This document shows positions 48,333-58,908 of a stretch of 64,000 nucleotides of DNA, one piece after another. Numbering within the stretch: the first letter of the stretch is position 1; each line of letters opens with the position of its first letter. A program made the position numbers and the translations under genes. A model generated the notes under the pieces. The model was not told the origin of the DNA, did not search any database, and was given only the letters and a program-made list of their open reading frames with translations. This DNA comes from Corbicula japonica (taxonomy: Eukaryota; Mollusca; Bivalvia; Venerida; Cyrenidae), in NCBI GenBank assembly GCA_038501625.1, contig JAZAYU010000197.1, positions 186,001-250,000 of the forward strand, read 5' to 3'.

Positions 48333-51300
48333 GTTTTCAGAGACCACCTCAGAAGATTTTGATATGGAAAAGTACAGAGAATTCCTCACGAAGAATGGGG
48401 TTTACAACCAGGGATCATGGCGAAGGGAGTGCCCGCACAGCAACAATCAACGTACTGAATGTGCTTGCAAAGTACCTTTTGGTATTCTATTCTGCTTTTA
48501 TGTACATTTGCTACATTGACATAGAATAGAAAAGTAATAAATATTTTAACCCTGATTTCAGGTCAGAGCTTTGCATTTTGTTGTTTGTCGTTTATTGAAA
48601 AACATTTGTATATTGTAACAACACTGTTTTCCACCACTGATTATAGTAGCTAGTATATTTTGTGACTTTAGACTTACAAATAAATCAATTTATCAATTAC
48701 CTGAATTTTTCAGGATTCCATTTCAAATTTATTTTAGATTTTGGAGGGGAATGTTTCTCCGAGATAGGGAAAAAAACATAAAAAATTGCCCTGACAGCTG
48801 GTCTGGATCTACACTGTTTGACCATAAGATAACAGACATACCTCAAGGAGTTAAGGTTAAAAAAGTAAAAAAAACAAACTTAAAAATTATATACACAGGT
48901 GAATTACCAGGCACAGAAGATTTGATTGTTCTTCCTGTGGAATCAGCAGTTCTCGATAATGAGCCAGATAAATCTGCTGGGCAACTGCAAGACTGGGAGT
49001 CGTACTACACTTTCCGGGGTTTACGCCTTGATTCACCTGTAGCCATTTTGTTACAGTGGCCGCTCACCTTGTACCATGTGATCAATCACTGCCTTCCTAA
49101 TGATAGTAAGTGTTTCCTTATAGTGTGTCCGTAAGGGCGTTTGAATTTTATGAATATTTGGTTGGCTTTATTTGTGCTTGTTGTGACATAAATCATGACT
49201 ATTTTCTTAAGGGGAGGGGGTGCATAGGACATGTGTATTCGGTGATTTTTTTTTGGCTTTTTTGTAGTTTAAAAGACTAAGTATATTTGGCAGAACTTTT
49301 CAAGTAATTTAATCATGAATAAACCCAATAAAAATAATTACCCAAGCAGTGGTCTGGATGACAGTTAACCTAATCTTTACATTCTAACCTAAGTTAAAGA
49401 CCACTGGTTAACACTAACAGTGGATAAAGACCATCTTTTATTCATCACACTGATTTAAATAACAGTATCACCTTTGAACAAAGACCGCATGCCGTCAAAA
49501 ACCATCTTTTTGAAGTGTTTTTGAAGACTGTTTGGCTGTAATCACAGTCATCAATATTTTACACTTCCATTTGACAGTGCACCTGTTCCTGAGATGATCT
49601 GGCCCCTAGGTCATAAAACTAAATCAAGAGACCAGTCTCAAATCTCAAACATCTGATTGGCTGTAATGGTGACTGGTTGCCATTTCAGCCAAACAGATGC
49701 TTGGGATTTGAGACTGGTCTCCAATCTTATGATCTTGGGCCTTTTTATACAAATTGTACTTTGCAGCTGGTTCTTGGTGGGAAGATTTAGACGACACACT
49801 AAAGATAGATATTCTTGGTGTCGAGAAGGAGGCCGATATGTTACCTATATTCAAGGTGAAACATTTATTTTGTACTTACCACATGTTCTTACATTTACTA
49901 TGTTCATTTACATAGTTCAGAATATATTTAATAAATGTAAAAATGCACATCGTTTCTCTATTTTGATATGAAATAAAAGATATGTAAATGAAATATTTCA
50001 GAATATTTATTTCATGTTGTCATAGTTGCTAATAACCAGCTCCACAATGTTCTTTAAATTATTATGTGCTTAAAAACCCACACCACCTTTAAATTTGTCA
50101 TTTTGATACATTTTTATCTATCAGGTTTTTATTCTAAGAACCTATTCAGCTAAACATCCATCTAGTTGCATGTTCCCATATCCTGATTGTTGACATCAGA
50201 TCATCTAACGGAGACATATTGATAAGTGCTCTAGTTTTCTATAATATATTAGTGACATTATGTACAGTTCGGTAACATTCAGATATGCACCTAATTTGTT
50301 GTAGGAGCTTGCATTTCTGTGTCCAGACCTCAGTTTAGATATACACATGTATGGTAATGAGATTTCAAAAGCTGTTGATGGCAGAGAATACAAGAATTGC
50401 AATCTTCAGATCAAGGTGATTCGAGGCCTGTATCATCGCAAGTCCTCTACTGCTAGAAAACCACAGGTGGCCATAGGTAAAAAAAAGAATCTGAAATTTA
50501 TATCTGCATGTGATGTAGGGATTAAGCAACGATCAATTATAATAGAAAATCAATTGTTTTTAGGATTGATTTTCGATCAGCGATTACGAAGTTTAATAAT
50601 CGATCATCGCTTTGCTGTTCTTTAAGCAGCTGACATGAGAGATCACTGTATCAGAACAGAAACATTGTTTGATATATGACATAGATCAGTGTTGTTTGGT
50701 ATTAAACAAGCCTTTGGAGTATGTTTCCAACTAAGTATTTCAAGAAAAAAGACTCCTGTACCTGCAGCCTACACACAATGTTCATATCAGATATGATTAT
50801 AAATTACCATACATGCAGCCTGTGGGCTAGAAGTGTGGTTCATGTAAATGTTAATTCTTACCAGAAAATACACCACTATCTTTTTGTGATAATACAGTAG
50901 CTCTATACAGGGCCCTGATTTCACGATTATAGGGACCGAACTTTTGACCCCATTCCCGTCCCCAATAAATTTTTGTCCCATTTTTTTAAACAAATTCCCA
51001 TCTAAAGAATTTCTTGTGTGTTTTGCATGCCTTAAGCAGAAGATTCTTAACAATATCATTTTGAAATTTGTTTTTTTTGCAAAATAGAAAGAAAATGCAT
51101 TATAATAACAAAGTATGTCATTGAGTTTTTTTTTGTTGCTAGAATATTAATAAAGAATTCCTATAAATAAAATTTCTTTTGATTAAAGCATGTACATTGT
51201 TATTGTAAATGCTTCGATTATATAATCGATGATTGATCGAAAAGGGTTGTTTGATTATTTCCAATGATCGATTATGATTTTTGACCGATTATGAAACCCT

Positions 51301-54300
51301 AGTGTGATGCCTGATTGAAAGAATTACTTTGAAAATCAATATTAAGAAATCTGGCTCTGAAAAGAACAGGAGATTTTATATACACCAATTTTACCTGATA
51401 AACTTTGGAATGAGACAGGCGGCCGAGTGGTTTCCACAAAAGTGATTGTGATTTGCTCTCAGAATTGAGTTTAACTTACCCAATCTTTACTTGTAATGGT
51501 AAAGAATGGTCAGAACTTATTCATTAATAATACTGTTGTATCATCATAATTTTGCAGGGATCATATTTCGCGCAAATGACAATATGTACACTTCAACTTC
51601 ATCCTATACGATAAAGTCTTATTCATCTAACGAGTCATAATTTCTAATGGTGAACATTGTGACGTATTTCTTTAAAAGGCGTGGCTACTGTAGAGCTGTT
51701 CACAATTTATTGGACGTTGCACGATGTTTTGACGTGCACGCACGTTTTGCCACGAGTTGATCCGAAAAAGTGTGCCGTCATTCACTTTGCCGTCAACGTA
51801 GCTGTTTAAAAACAGTTGGATTGTTTAAAGTACGCGTGAAACCCTTCGGGCTTCACACACTTTAAACAACCCGACTGTTTTCCATACCCAAATGGAAACC
51901 ATCAACTATCGATTCAATCCCTAATAAGATCAGCCTGAAATTTGATCCCTGCAAAATTATTATGATACAATCAATCATCAAACAAATATATAAAAAACTG
52001 CATTATTGTGCAAACAATGTAGATCCTGATCAGACTGCATTAATGTGCAAACAATGTAGATCCTGATCAGACTGCATTAATGTGCAAGCAATGTAGATCC
52101 TGATCAGACTGCATTAATGTGCAAACAATGTAGATCCTGATCAGACTGCATTAATGTGCAAGCAATGTAGATCCTGATCAGACTGCATTAATGTGCAAGC
52201 AATGTATATCCTGATGAGACTGCATTAATGTGCAAGCAATGTATATCCTAATCAGACTGCATTAATGTGCAAGCAATGTAGATCCTGATCAGACTGCATT
52301 AATGTGCAAGCAATGTAGATCCTGATCAGACTGCATTAATGTGCAAGCAATGTAGATCCTGATCAGACTCCATTAATGTGCAGGCGGAGGCTGATCTTAT
52401 GTCATTTGCGCGAAATTTGATCAGGATCTACATTGTTTGCTTTTAGATTCCTTAGGTTATATCTCACAGAGAATGGAACATTGTAGATCTGGATCAAAAT
52501 GTAATTAAAAATTAATAATTTGTGTAATAAATGTTTTTTATTTATTTATTTGAAGGTTATAATGCTGGAATAGGAGCATATCAGCAGTGGTCACAAACAT
52601 TAGTTAAACTAAGAGTAAGTATGTTATTGGTAAAGAATGTTTTTTTGTAGGTCATAGAATTTATATCCCTGGGTGTAAGTTCAGCTGCATAGGATGGTGA
52701 CAGTTTTCAGTATAGCTGTATGGATATTTAAGTTTCCTATGCAGAGCTGTTGAAGTCGATCCGGAGTGGGTTCATTGAGGTTGCTGGAACACCCTTTTTG
52801 GGTAGCAGTATTTAATTTCCTTGAGAATGTTGACAAGAGAGTTGGAAATTATCATGTAACTACCCTAAGACTGCTCGAAACAAACCTCCTTTCATGTAAC
52901 TATCCAAAGACTGCTCGAAACGAACCTCCTTTCATGTAACTATCCTAAGACTGCTCGAAACGAACCTCCTTTCATGTAACTACCCTAAGACTGCTCGAAA
53001 CGAACCTCCTTTCATGTAACTATCCTAAGACTGCTCGAAACGAACCTCCTTTCATGTAACTACCCTAAGACTGCTCGAAATGAACCTCTTTTCATGTAAC
53101 TATCCAAAGACTGCTCAAAACGAACCTCCTTTCATGTAACTATCCTAAGACTGCTCGGAACGAACCTCCTTTCATGTAACTATCCTAAGACTGCTCGAAA
53201 CGAACCTCCTTTCATGTAACTATCCTAAGACTGCTCGAAACAAACCTCCTTTCATGTAACTATCCTAAGACTGCTCGGAACGAACCTCCTTTCATATAAC
53301 TATCCTAAGACTGCTCGGAACGAACCTCCTTTCATGTAACTATCCTAAGACTGCTCGAAACGAACCTCCTTTCAGGAAAGTTTGCATCCGATCCTGCATG
53401 GTAGAGTAGCCAGTTTAACATCAGGGTTGAAGGTTATAAAGCTGAGATTGGAAACCAGTCTCAAATCTCAAGCATCTGATTGGCTGAAATGGTGACTTGT
53501 CGCCATTTCAGCCAATCAGATTATTGAGATTTGAGACTGGTTTCCATGCTCAGTTTTATAACCTTGGGCACTGTATATGTTGCAAGAAAAGTAGGGAAGC
53601 CAGCTGTTGACATGACATTGTGTCAATTTTAGTTTTGTGACAGAACAGCAGATTTATGTGGATCGCATATGTGCCACCTGAGATTTATTGTAATGGAAAG
53701 CTGTTTAGATGTATTGCATAATAATAGGCAAATTCAGCGGCACTAAATTTTTATACGCAAAACATTTCAATTCTGTACTGATAGGCATAGTTGCCTGATG
53801 AAGTGGTAGGCAGATAGCTGCATGGCTAATTCATTTGCATAGCGCAGAGATAGACAGGTCAAGATGGTAGATACAGTGAAACCTGGCCTGAAGGTTATAA
53901 AGCTGAGATTGGAAACCAGTCTCAAATCTCAAGCATCTGATTGGCTGAAATGGTGACCAGTCACCATTTCAGCCAATCAGATGCTTGAGATTTGAGACTG
54001 GTTTCCATGCTCAGCTTTATAACCTTTGGCACTGGCTATTAAGACAACCTTTGGCACTGGGAAAAAGTGGTCTGAATAGTCGGGTGGTCTTTATTTCGGG
54101 GTAGAAAATAGTGCAAAACTGCAAAATGGGACACCTGAATAGTGGTCTTATTAGTGAGGTGGTCTCAATGAAGGGTTTTAATATGATATGCAGATTCAAT
54201 TGCATAGCACAAATTCATCTGTATTGAACTGTTTTATCAAATTAAGCTGCATGGCAGAGTGTAGGCAATTTCATCTGCATCGCACTGTGATACGAAATTT

Positions 54301-54809
54301 TGGCTCAGTTATTGGCAAGTGCATTTATGTGACTCGGTAAAAGGCAAGTGTTGAAGTTCAGCATGGTGGGATTAGAAGTTAATTTAAAATGATGACAAGA
54401 CTGGACATTTATCATGATAAGGTGGAAGAATCCAGTATGGATACATTGAAATTTGGTCAATAATAAAATGGAACCAGGCATAATGGAATACTGGTATCTG
54501 AATTTAGATTTAGCTAGGACAGAATATAATAATTTAACTGGAAAGAAAACATTTATAAAGATTTGACCATACTGGGATATACTTTTATCAAGCTTTTTTT
54601 TATTTTAGACTGATAAGACACCGGCATATTTCACCGACTATTGTCAGTACAGTTGTGAATGCGCACGTATTGCTGTGGAGGGTCTTGGACTTGGAACCAC
54701 ATCAGAACCAGTCATCAATCCCTTTAGGAACCCGGTCAGAAAACTGGCAACAGAAAATGACATGCCTTGGTATAGCAATGGATTCCTGTACCATTTGGTT
54801 TACCCGTGA
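35400..54809 (+). CDS. ZMYND15: MYND zinc-finger protein, ZMYND15 orthologue
   Basis: Exons: 35400-35501, 37753-37861, 39798-39914, 42937-43135, 44090-44233, 45075-45241, 48341-48481, 48899-49105, 49767-49855, 50305-50476, 52556-52614 and 54609-54809. Phases agree throughout, giving 568 codons plus a stop. The MYND finger (about residues 209-258) is complete: CCVC, KKCSSC, YCSKAC and HSHKQWC; the first Cys of the second pair is formed across the 44233/45075 junction. Blocks shared with vertebrate ZMYND15 include LPFTFAE, DWESYYTFRGLRLDSP, LLQWPLTLYHVI and the ending NDMPWYSNGFLYHLVYP. The mammalian protein is a transcriptional repressor in haploid germ cells; the clam role is unknown. This version is shorter than the mammalian one (about 740 aa). 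An in-frame TAA at 44136-44138 must be spliced out as a 42-nt intron (44135-44176) or is a lesion. Donors at 44234 (GTATTG), 48482 (GTATTC) and 35502 (GTATAT) are weak. Confidence 0.88.
35755..36120 (-). repeat. Two adjacent tRNA-derived SINE copies
   Basis: Minus-strand tRNA-like heads at about 35784-35858 (CTCAGTAGCTCAAATGGTAG ... GAGGTTCGAGTCCTGG) and 36042-36118 (TGGCTCAATTGATAGAGCG ... GAGGTTCAAATTCTGG) are each followed by AATCTGCCA-type body sequence. The second copy (about 260 bp) runs straight into the first, a tandem SINE arrangement in ZMYND15 intron 1. Confidence 0.6.
36545..36662. repeat. GATCCTGATCAG-type short palindromic repeat, with a 3 x 20 bp burst
   Basis: The family has half-sites such as CAGTGTAGATCC(T/A)GATCAG and CTGATCTGGATCTACACTG, often arranged head to head. 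Here ATCCTGATCAGACAGCATGG repeats three times. Other copies: about 30880-31000, 37545-37710, 38490-38515, 38690-38800, 40050-40215, 42455-42575, 48797-48830 and 52000-52490. Confidence 0.7.
38512..38652. repeat. Foldback palindrome, family F, copy 1
   Basis: Inverted arms reading AAGGTTATAAAACTGAG...GAAACCAGTCTCAAATCTCA...GATTGGCTGAAATGGCGAC meet at the centre with almost no loop. Lies in ZMYND15 intron 2. Confidence 0.9.
39290..39431. repeat. Palindromic hairpin with arms of about 70 bp
   Basis: 39290-39360 and 39361-39431 are near-perfect inverted copies centred on CAAATTTG, containing GGCCATACGGCCTTTATC and its complement. Unrelated to family F. Lies in ZMYND15 intron 2. Confidence 0.85.
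40491..42001. mobile_element. Tandem-core element (AGCTCACCTG...CTCTTGTT)
   Basis: Starts with a hairpin (AGCTCACCTGTCAC and complement) and ends with TTGACAGGTGAGTGAC, a GGGTCC/GGACCC stem and CTCTTGTT. The core is about seven diverged repeats of roughly 150 bp (TTCAAACTTGGTCAGAATGT, GTCATGTGACCTTGAAA, AAGCTTGTCCACACTCTAG). No coding capacity. The design resembles non-autonomous Helitron-like 'pearl' elements of bivalves (inference). In ZMYND15 intron 3. Confidence 0.65.
42039..42092. repeat. Foldback palindrome, family F, one-arm fragment
   Basis: Contains AGAGATTTGAGACTGGTCT followed by a decayed TTAGTTTTGTGATCTTCA end. Only one arm remains. Confidence 0.6.
42576..42722. repeat. Foldback palindrome, family F, copy 3
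   Basis: Left end CAGTGCCCAAGGTTATAAAA; both arms complete, including the GATTGGCTGAAATGG block near the centre; right end degraded (ACC instead of TTGGGCACTG). In ZMYND15 intron 3. Confidence 0.9.
42783..42913. repeat. Foldback palindrome, family F, copy 4 (variant)
   Basis: A diverged, centre-shortened copy: the core arms (CAGTCTCAAATCTCAAGAAT) are kept but the outer arms differ (ATCATAAAACCAAATCAGAAG). It ends 23 bp before ZMYND15 exon 4, placing a hairpin beside the acceptor. Confidence 0.85.
44136..44138 (+). other. In-frame TAA within the ZMYND15 MYND-coding exon
   Basis: The frame from 44091 reads ...GITYM, TAA, then continues open through AGVDHVTTEQPVRMRE into the MYND finger. The distance to the first MYND Cys fits that in mammalian ZMYND15 if the exon is continuous. 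A single change would give CAA (Gln). Alternatively GTAAGC (44135) to CAG (44176) is a 42-nt, frame-preserving intron. Confidence 0.75.
44272..44398. repeat. Foldback palindrome, family F, copy 5
   Basis: Both arms present with several substitutions (ATTTGATTAGCTGAAATGG); the left outer end is missing. It starts about 38 bp after the donor at 44234 in ZMYND15. Confidence 0.85.
44649..44800. repeat. Foldback palindrome, family F, most intact copy (152 bp)
   Basis: A near-perfect palindrome from CAGTGCCCAAGG to CCTTGGGCACTG, centred at 44724/44725 with essentially no loop. It defines the full element: 76-bp arms containing an inverted CCAAT box (GATTGG). No clear target duplication is visible at the ends (GTGAC and AACAG flanks). 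Confidence 0.95.
45531..46121. mobile_element. MITE with GA-rich 'GGAATCGGATCGG' interior
   Basis: Ends are CAGTACTGAAAATCATGAAA and its near-complement, each next to TA (Tc1/mariner-like). The interior is a degenerate array of GGAATCGGATCGGAAGCGGA-type hexamers with inverted blocks (45660-45840 versus 45890-46080). Open frames across it are low-complexity artefacts. In ZMYND15 intron 6. Confidence 0.7.
46236..47395. mobile_element. 1.16-kb element with AGGCCATAGAAAA termini
   Basis: The left AGGCCATAGAAAATTAATTC and right end are inverted copies extending through TAGATTCTCATC and a GGGGCGGG(C/T)GG block. A related pair flanks a TIR-gene exon at 19625-20084. No transposase frame is visible. 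In ZMYND15 intron 6. Confidence 0.7.
48298..48330. repeat. (TGAT)n microsatellite next to a ZMYND15 acceptor
   Basis: Eight TGAT units end 10 nt before the exon starting at 48341, occupying the normal branch-point/polypyrimidine zone, so length change here could affect splicing. Confidence 0.9.
49601..49742. repeat. Foldback palindrome, family F, copy 7
   Basis: Arms with changed outer ends (GGTCATAAAACTAAATCAAG and ATCTTATGATCTTGGGCC). It ends 24 bp before ZMYND15 exon 49767. Confidence 0.85.
51536..51970. mobile_element. MITE with inverted repeats of about 34 bp
   Basis: TTGTATCATCATAATTTTGC at the left is matched in reverse complement at the right, through GCAGGGATCA. An internal inverted pair (GTTTAAAAACAGTTGGATTG and complement around a CCCTTCGGG turn, about 51800-51885) forms a second stem. 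In ZMYND15 intron 10. Confidence 0.75.
52000..52386. repeat. 37-bp tandem array, about 10 copies
   Basis: Unit of the form GCATTAATGTGCAAGCAATG + TAGATCCTGATCAGACT. Each unit carries the palindromic TGATCA core of the dispersed GATCCTGATCAG family, so this is a local amplification of a piece of it. It lies 170 bp upstream of a ZMYND15 exon. Confidence 0.9.
52852..53373. repeat. 40-bp minisatellite, 13 copies
   Basis: Unit CATGTAACTATCCTAAGACT + GCTCGAAACGAACCTCCTTT, highly uniform with scattered single-base variants, in the last ZMYND15 intron. Confidence 0.95.
53429..53572. repeat. Foldback palindrome, family F, copy 8
   Basis: Two full arms; right end TTGGGCACTG retained, left outer end lost. 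Located 55 bp after the 40-bp minisatellite. Confidence 0.9.
53887..54035. repeat. Foldback palindrome, family F, copy 9
   Basis: Full arms with centre ACCAGTCACC; right end TTTGGCACTG. Shares GAAGGTTATAAAGCTGAGAT with copy 8, so the two are probably sister copies. Confidence 0.9.
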
Positions 54810-55210
54810 AATAATTCCTATGCCATGAAGGCATGTCCTTGAAATCTTCAAGAAGAAGCCCAACATGTTAGAGTCATGAAAGTATGGTGTGGCGAGGGTT
54901 ATTCCTGTGATACACTTTTCAGGGAAGATGTTGGTATCAAAGATGACATTTTGAGATTAAACTAAAATACATTATATGATTCTTACAGATCGTTTGAAAC
55001 AGTGTGTTGCTGTAGATACATGTATGTGGTTTTGGAAAGATTGTATATGGCATATACACAAGAAAAAAGCAAGTCATTTTATTTGCATTTAAATTTTAAG
55101 CCAAGTTATGCGGTAAAGTTTGTTTACAGTTGATTAGGGGAATCTAATTGTTAGTTTGCTTGGGCTATTTTGAGCTGCAGGTGCAAGGCTAAATCTATTT
55201 ACATTTTATT

Positions 55211-57370
55211 GTGTCTCCTGCGATAGCAGGTAGACACATGGTGATCCTATTGTCTGGCGAAGTCAGTGGTGACAGCAGCGGCGGCGCCGTTGTCCGGTAG
55301 TCCCCAAAACTTTAATCTGAAACTTAATGTTGCCTTTAACTTTGAATGTAATTGTCCTATTAACTTAATACTTGGAATATATCATCTGCATGAACAATGC
55401 CATCTGTGACGACAAGAATGATAATTCCTGTTTTAGTATTTTTTTAAGTTATGCCCCTTTCAAATAACATTAATATGGAATTTTAATCTGAAACTTGATG
55501 TTGCCTATAACCTTGAACGTTCTTGTCCTATTAACTTAATACTTGGAATTTAGCATATGCATGAACAATGCCATCTGTGAAGACAAGAATGATAACTCCT
55601 GATTCAGTATTTTTTTAGTTATGACCCTTTCAAATAACTTGATAATGGAACTTTAATCTTAAAATTAATGTTGCCTATAACTTTAAAAGTACTTGTACTA
55701 TTAACTTAAAACTTGTCATACATCATCTGCATGAACAAACTCATCAGTGACAACAAGAATGATAACTCCTATTTCACTTTATTTTCAGTTATTCCCCTTT
55801 CAGGTGACTTTAATATGGAACTTATTGTTGCCTAAAACTTTGAAAGTACCTGTCCTATTAACTTAATACTTGGAATATATCATCTGCATGAACAAAGCCA
55901 TCTCTGACAACAATTATGATAACTCCTGATACAGTAGTTTTTAACCAGGTTTTCTTTAGAAATATCCTGGTTATTAGATTGGGGTGTGTCGTTGGGAAGG
56001 TGGTTGGGCGGGCGGGGTCAACATTTTGTGAAGTTTTTTGTGAAAGTTGTGTTTTTCTCAGTAACCATTCAAGGTACAACTTTGAAACTTAATATAGTTG
56101 TCTGACATATCAATACCAATTTTCAGGACAAGTTTGATAATTCCTGACTGCATTTTGACAAAGTTACGCCCCTTTTTCACTTAGAAATTTTGTAAAGTTT
56201 TTTGTGATAGTTGTCTTTTTCTCAGTAACCATTTAAGATACAACTTTGAAACTTAACATAGTTGTCTGACATCTTAATACCAATTATCAGGATAAGGTTC
56301 ATAATCCCTGACTGTATTTTGACAAAGTTATGCCCCTTTTTCAGTTAGAAATTTTATTAAGTTTTTTGTAAAAGTTGTCTTTTTCTCAGTTACCATTCAA
56401 GGTATAGCTTTGAAACTTCACATAATTGTTTGACATCACAGTACCAATTATCAGGTCAAGTTTCATAACCCCTGACTGTGTTTTGCCAAAGTTATGCCCC
56501 TTTTTGACTTAGATTTTTTGTTAAGTATTTTGTGAATGTTATCTGTTGATGCCAAATCGACTATTGATGCTTAGCTATTGATGCCAATTCGACTATTGAT
56601 GCTTAGCTAGGTTTGTGGGTAGCTTATATCAACAGGCAGCTTGAGATTGCTACCAAGGTGTCTGTAATAAAGGTCAAGGTCACTTGCTTAATATTGAAAT
56701 TCAGCTTACCCTCAATAACTTGAGTTTGCTTTTACCTCTGGATCGCAAACTTAGTATATGAGAAGCTGATATCAAAAGGCAGCTTGGGATTGCCACGGGT
56801 ATCTGTGATCAAGGTCAAGGTCACTGTTGCTAAAAATAGAAATTCAGTTTTCCCTCAATAACTTGAGTTTGCTTTGGTATATTTACGCCGAACTTAATGT
56901 TGGTATCTAATATCAAGATGCAGATTGAGATTGCTACCCAGGCGCCTGTGATAAAGCTCAAGGTTACTGTAGCTAAAAATAGAAATTCAGTTTCTGCTCA
57001 ATAGCTTGAGTTTTCTTTGGCCTAACATTTTATAGTTATGACCCTTTCAATGAACTTTAACCTAAATTGCTTATAACTTGGAAAGTATTTGTTCTTTTGA
57101 TGCAATACTTTATATGACATCTGTTTCAATGAAGTTGTATCTGTTTTGAGTTGTGCACCTTTGAATTATTTTAATCTGAAACTTAATCTTGCTTATAACT
57201 GGAATATACAATAAAGATAATAACTGATCATTTAACATGATTAAATTTGTAGTATTGGAATGCAACTTGAATTACATCTTTTTATCATGACTGTATGATA
57301 AAACATAGGCCCACATTTCAACTTTTCGCTAGCAGGTGACACGTGTTCGGCGGAACACCAAATTCTAGTT
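55211..57370. mobile_element. Tandem-core element (GTGTCTCCTGC...TTCTAGTT)
   Basis: Begins with a hairpin (GTGTCTCCTGCGATAGCAGG then TAGACAC) and ends CTAGCAGGTGACACG, a GTTCGGCGGAAC stem and TTCTAGTT. The core has diverged repeats of about 180 bp (CTTAATACTTGGAATATATC, AGTTATGCCCCTTT, GTAACCATTCAAGGTA). Non-coding. Helitron-like by its end structure (inference). Confidence 0.65.
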
Positions 57371-57976
57371 CCATGAATACAGTTTGTATATTCACATGCT
57401 TAAATTGGACATAGTTTGAACAAAGCATGTTGGGGCTCTAGTCATTCGAAATAATATTTGTATTGTTTTATATTTTGCAAAAATGTGAAAGTCTAGACTG
57501 GAATATAAAATTCCAGATTCTGTATAGTTTTCAGCTGGAATATTTTGGATTGCCTATATTCTGTTGCAATAATGTTGGTTTGAACATTTTTTGGAAAATT
57601 ATCTGTTGTAAAGTGTTTCAACTTTCATTATGTTTTGTGTTGTTTTTTTCAGGAAGCTTATTTTGATTAAAGTGTTACAATCTGAATGATATTTCTTTTA
57701 ATTCTTCTTTACACAAATGTTATTATAGTTTTAAAGTTCTTGAAACTGTTGTAAAATGTCTTAATTTTACTCATTTTACCTAACTGATAACTGTGTTTGT
57801 GTTTCCCTTTCGAAGAAAAGGCGATGCAGATGGATTTATTTGTCTATCTGTCTGTGTGTCACGAAAACATAACCTTGGCTTTATCTTTGCCATTTCGGGA
57901 ATTTTCTTCATCAAACTTAAAAATTATATTTCTTATGACAACCTTGTCTTGATGCTTCGTTTGGTACTTGGATTTT

Positions 57977-58243
57977 TATGCCCCTACAAAGTGGGAGGCA
58001 TATAGAGTTGCACTTGTCCGTCCGTATTTCCGTCCGTACGTCCAAACGTTCCAAAATCTTGTGGCATCAACTCCTCCTAAACTATAACTTTCAAACTTGC
58101 ATAGATGATCAAGCAGAATGTCTAGATGATCGTAAAGAAAGGATTTTTTCCTGTGACCATTTTCAACAGAGTTATGGCCCTTTGTTATTACAAATTTTGT
58201 TCAGAAGTTGGAGCATCTGTGTCCAAGGACACATTCTAGTTTT
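57977..58243. mobile_element. Short tandem-core-family element (ATGCCCCTACAAAGTGGGAG...)
   Basis: A 5' hairpin (ATGCCCC/GGGAGGCAT) and a 3' stem GTGTCCAAGGACAC followed by ATTCTAGTTTT give the same end design as the larger elements. It is about 270 bp with no internal tandem array. Confidence 0.6.
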
Positions 58244-58908
58244 ATTCTGACAAAGATCCAGAGTGTCCGACTAACATCCTATACATATAGTATTTAATTA
58301 AGTCTGCTACTGTCTAACTTTTGATTATAAATTATGTTTGGTTTACCAATGGTATCAGTAACAGCATTTATTTGTTCTTTATTTCATCTCTGATTTTGAG
58401 GTTCAGACATTTCCTAAGGTAATTATCAATCAAGGATGAAAATGATGAAGTGAAACAATATTGAATCTCAGAAATTCTATGAATAAAAAACTTGTCAGAC
58501 ATGCCATACTTCTTTTGGTATATAAAGGTAACCATATTTTTAACCGCTAAATCTTTTGGGTTTTGTACATTTCAATTGCTAATAGACATGATAGAAGTAG
58601 AAACATGACTGTTTTTAAGATCTCATGACTGCAATGCCTAGAGCATGTAGAGGGCGGGTGCTTTTCCGCCCTGCAAACATTTATTGTGTCTTAGGCTTAC
58701 TTAAATTTTGAAATATGCGATGAAAAGAATCTCTTACTTAATGTTATGCAAAACAAAAAAATATTAAACTTGTTTAAGAAATTCTTTACTAAGCCAACCA
58801 CAAGCTCAATAAATAACATTTTTTCTTAACTGGAAAGGTACTGCTCATTAAATTAATACTTTTTAATTATACTCGCTTTAAATGCTTTTCTTGTGAAAGA
58901 GAAAGATA

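Noticed and set aside
48738..48898. Extending the ZMYND15 exon at 48899 upstream to a TTTTAG acceptor at 48737
   Set aside because: That acceptor puts the incoming phase in a frame that stops near 48780, and 48797-48830 is a copy of the GATC-type dispersed repeat. The acceptor at 48898 fits phase and homology.
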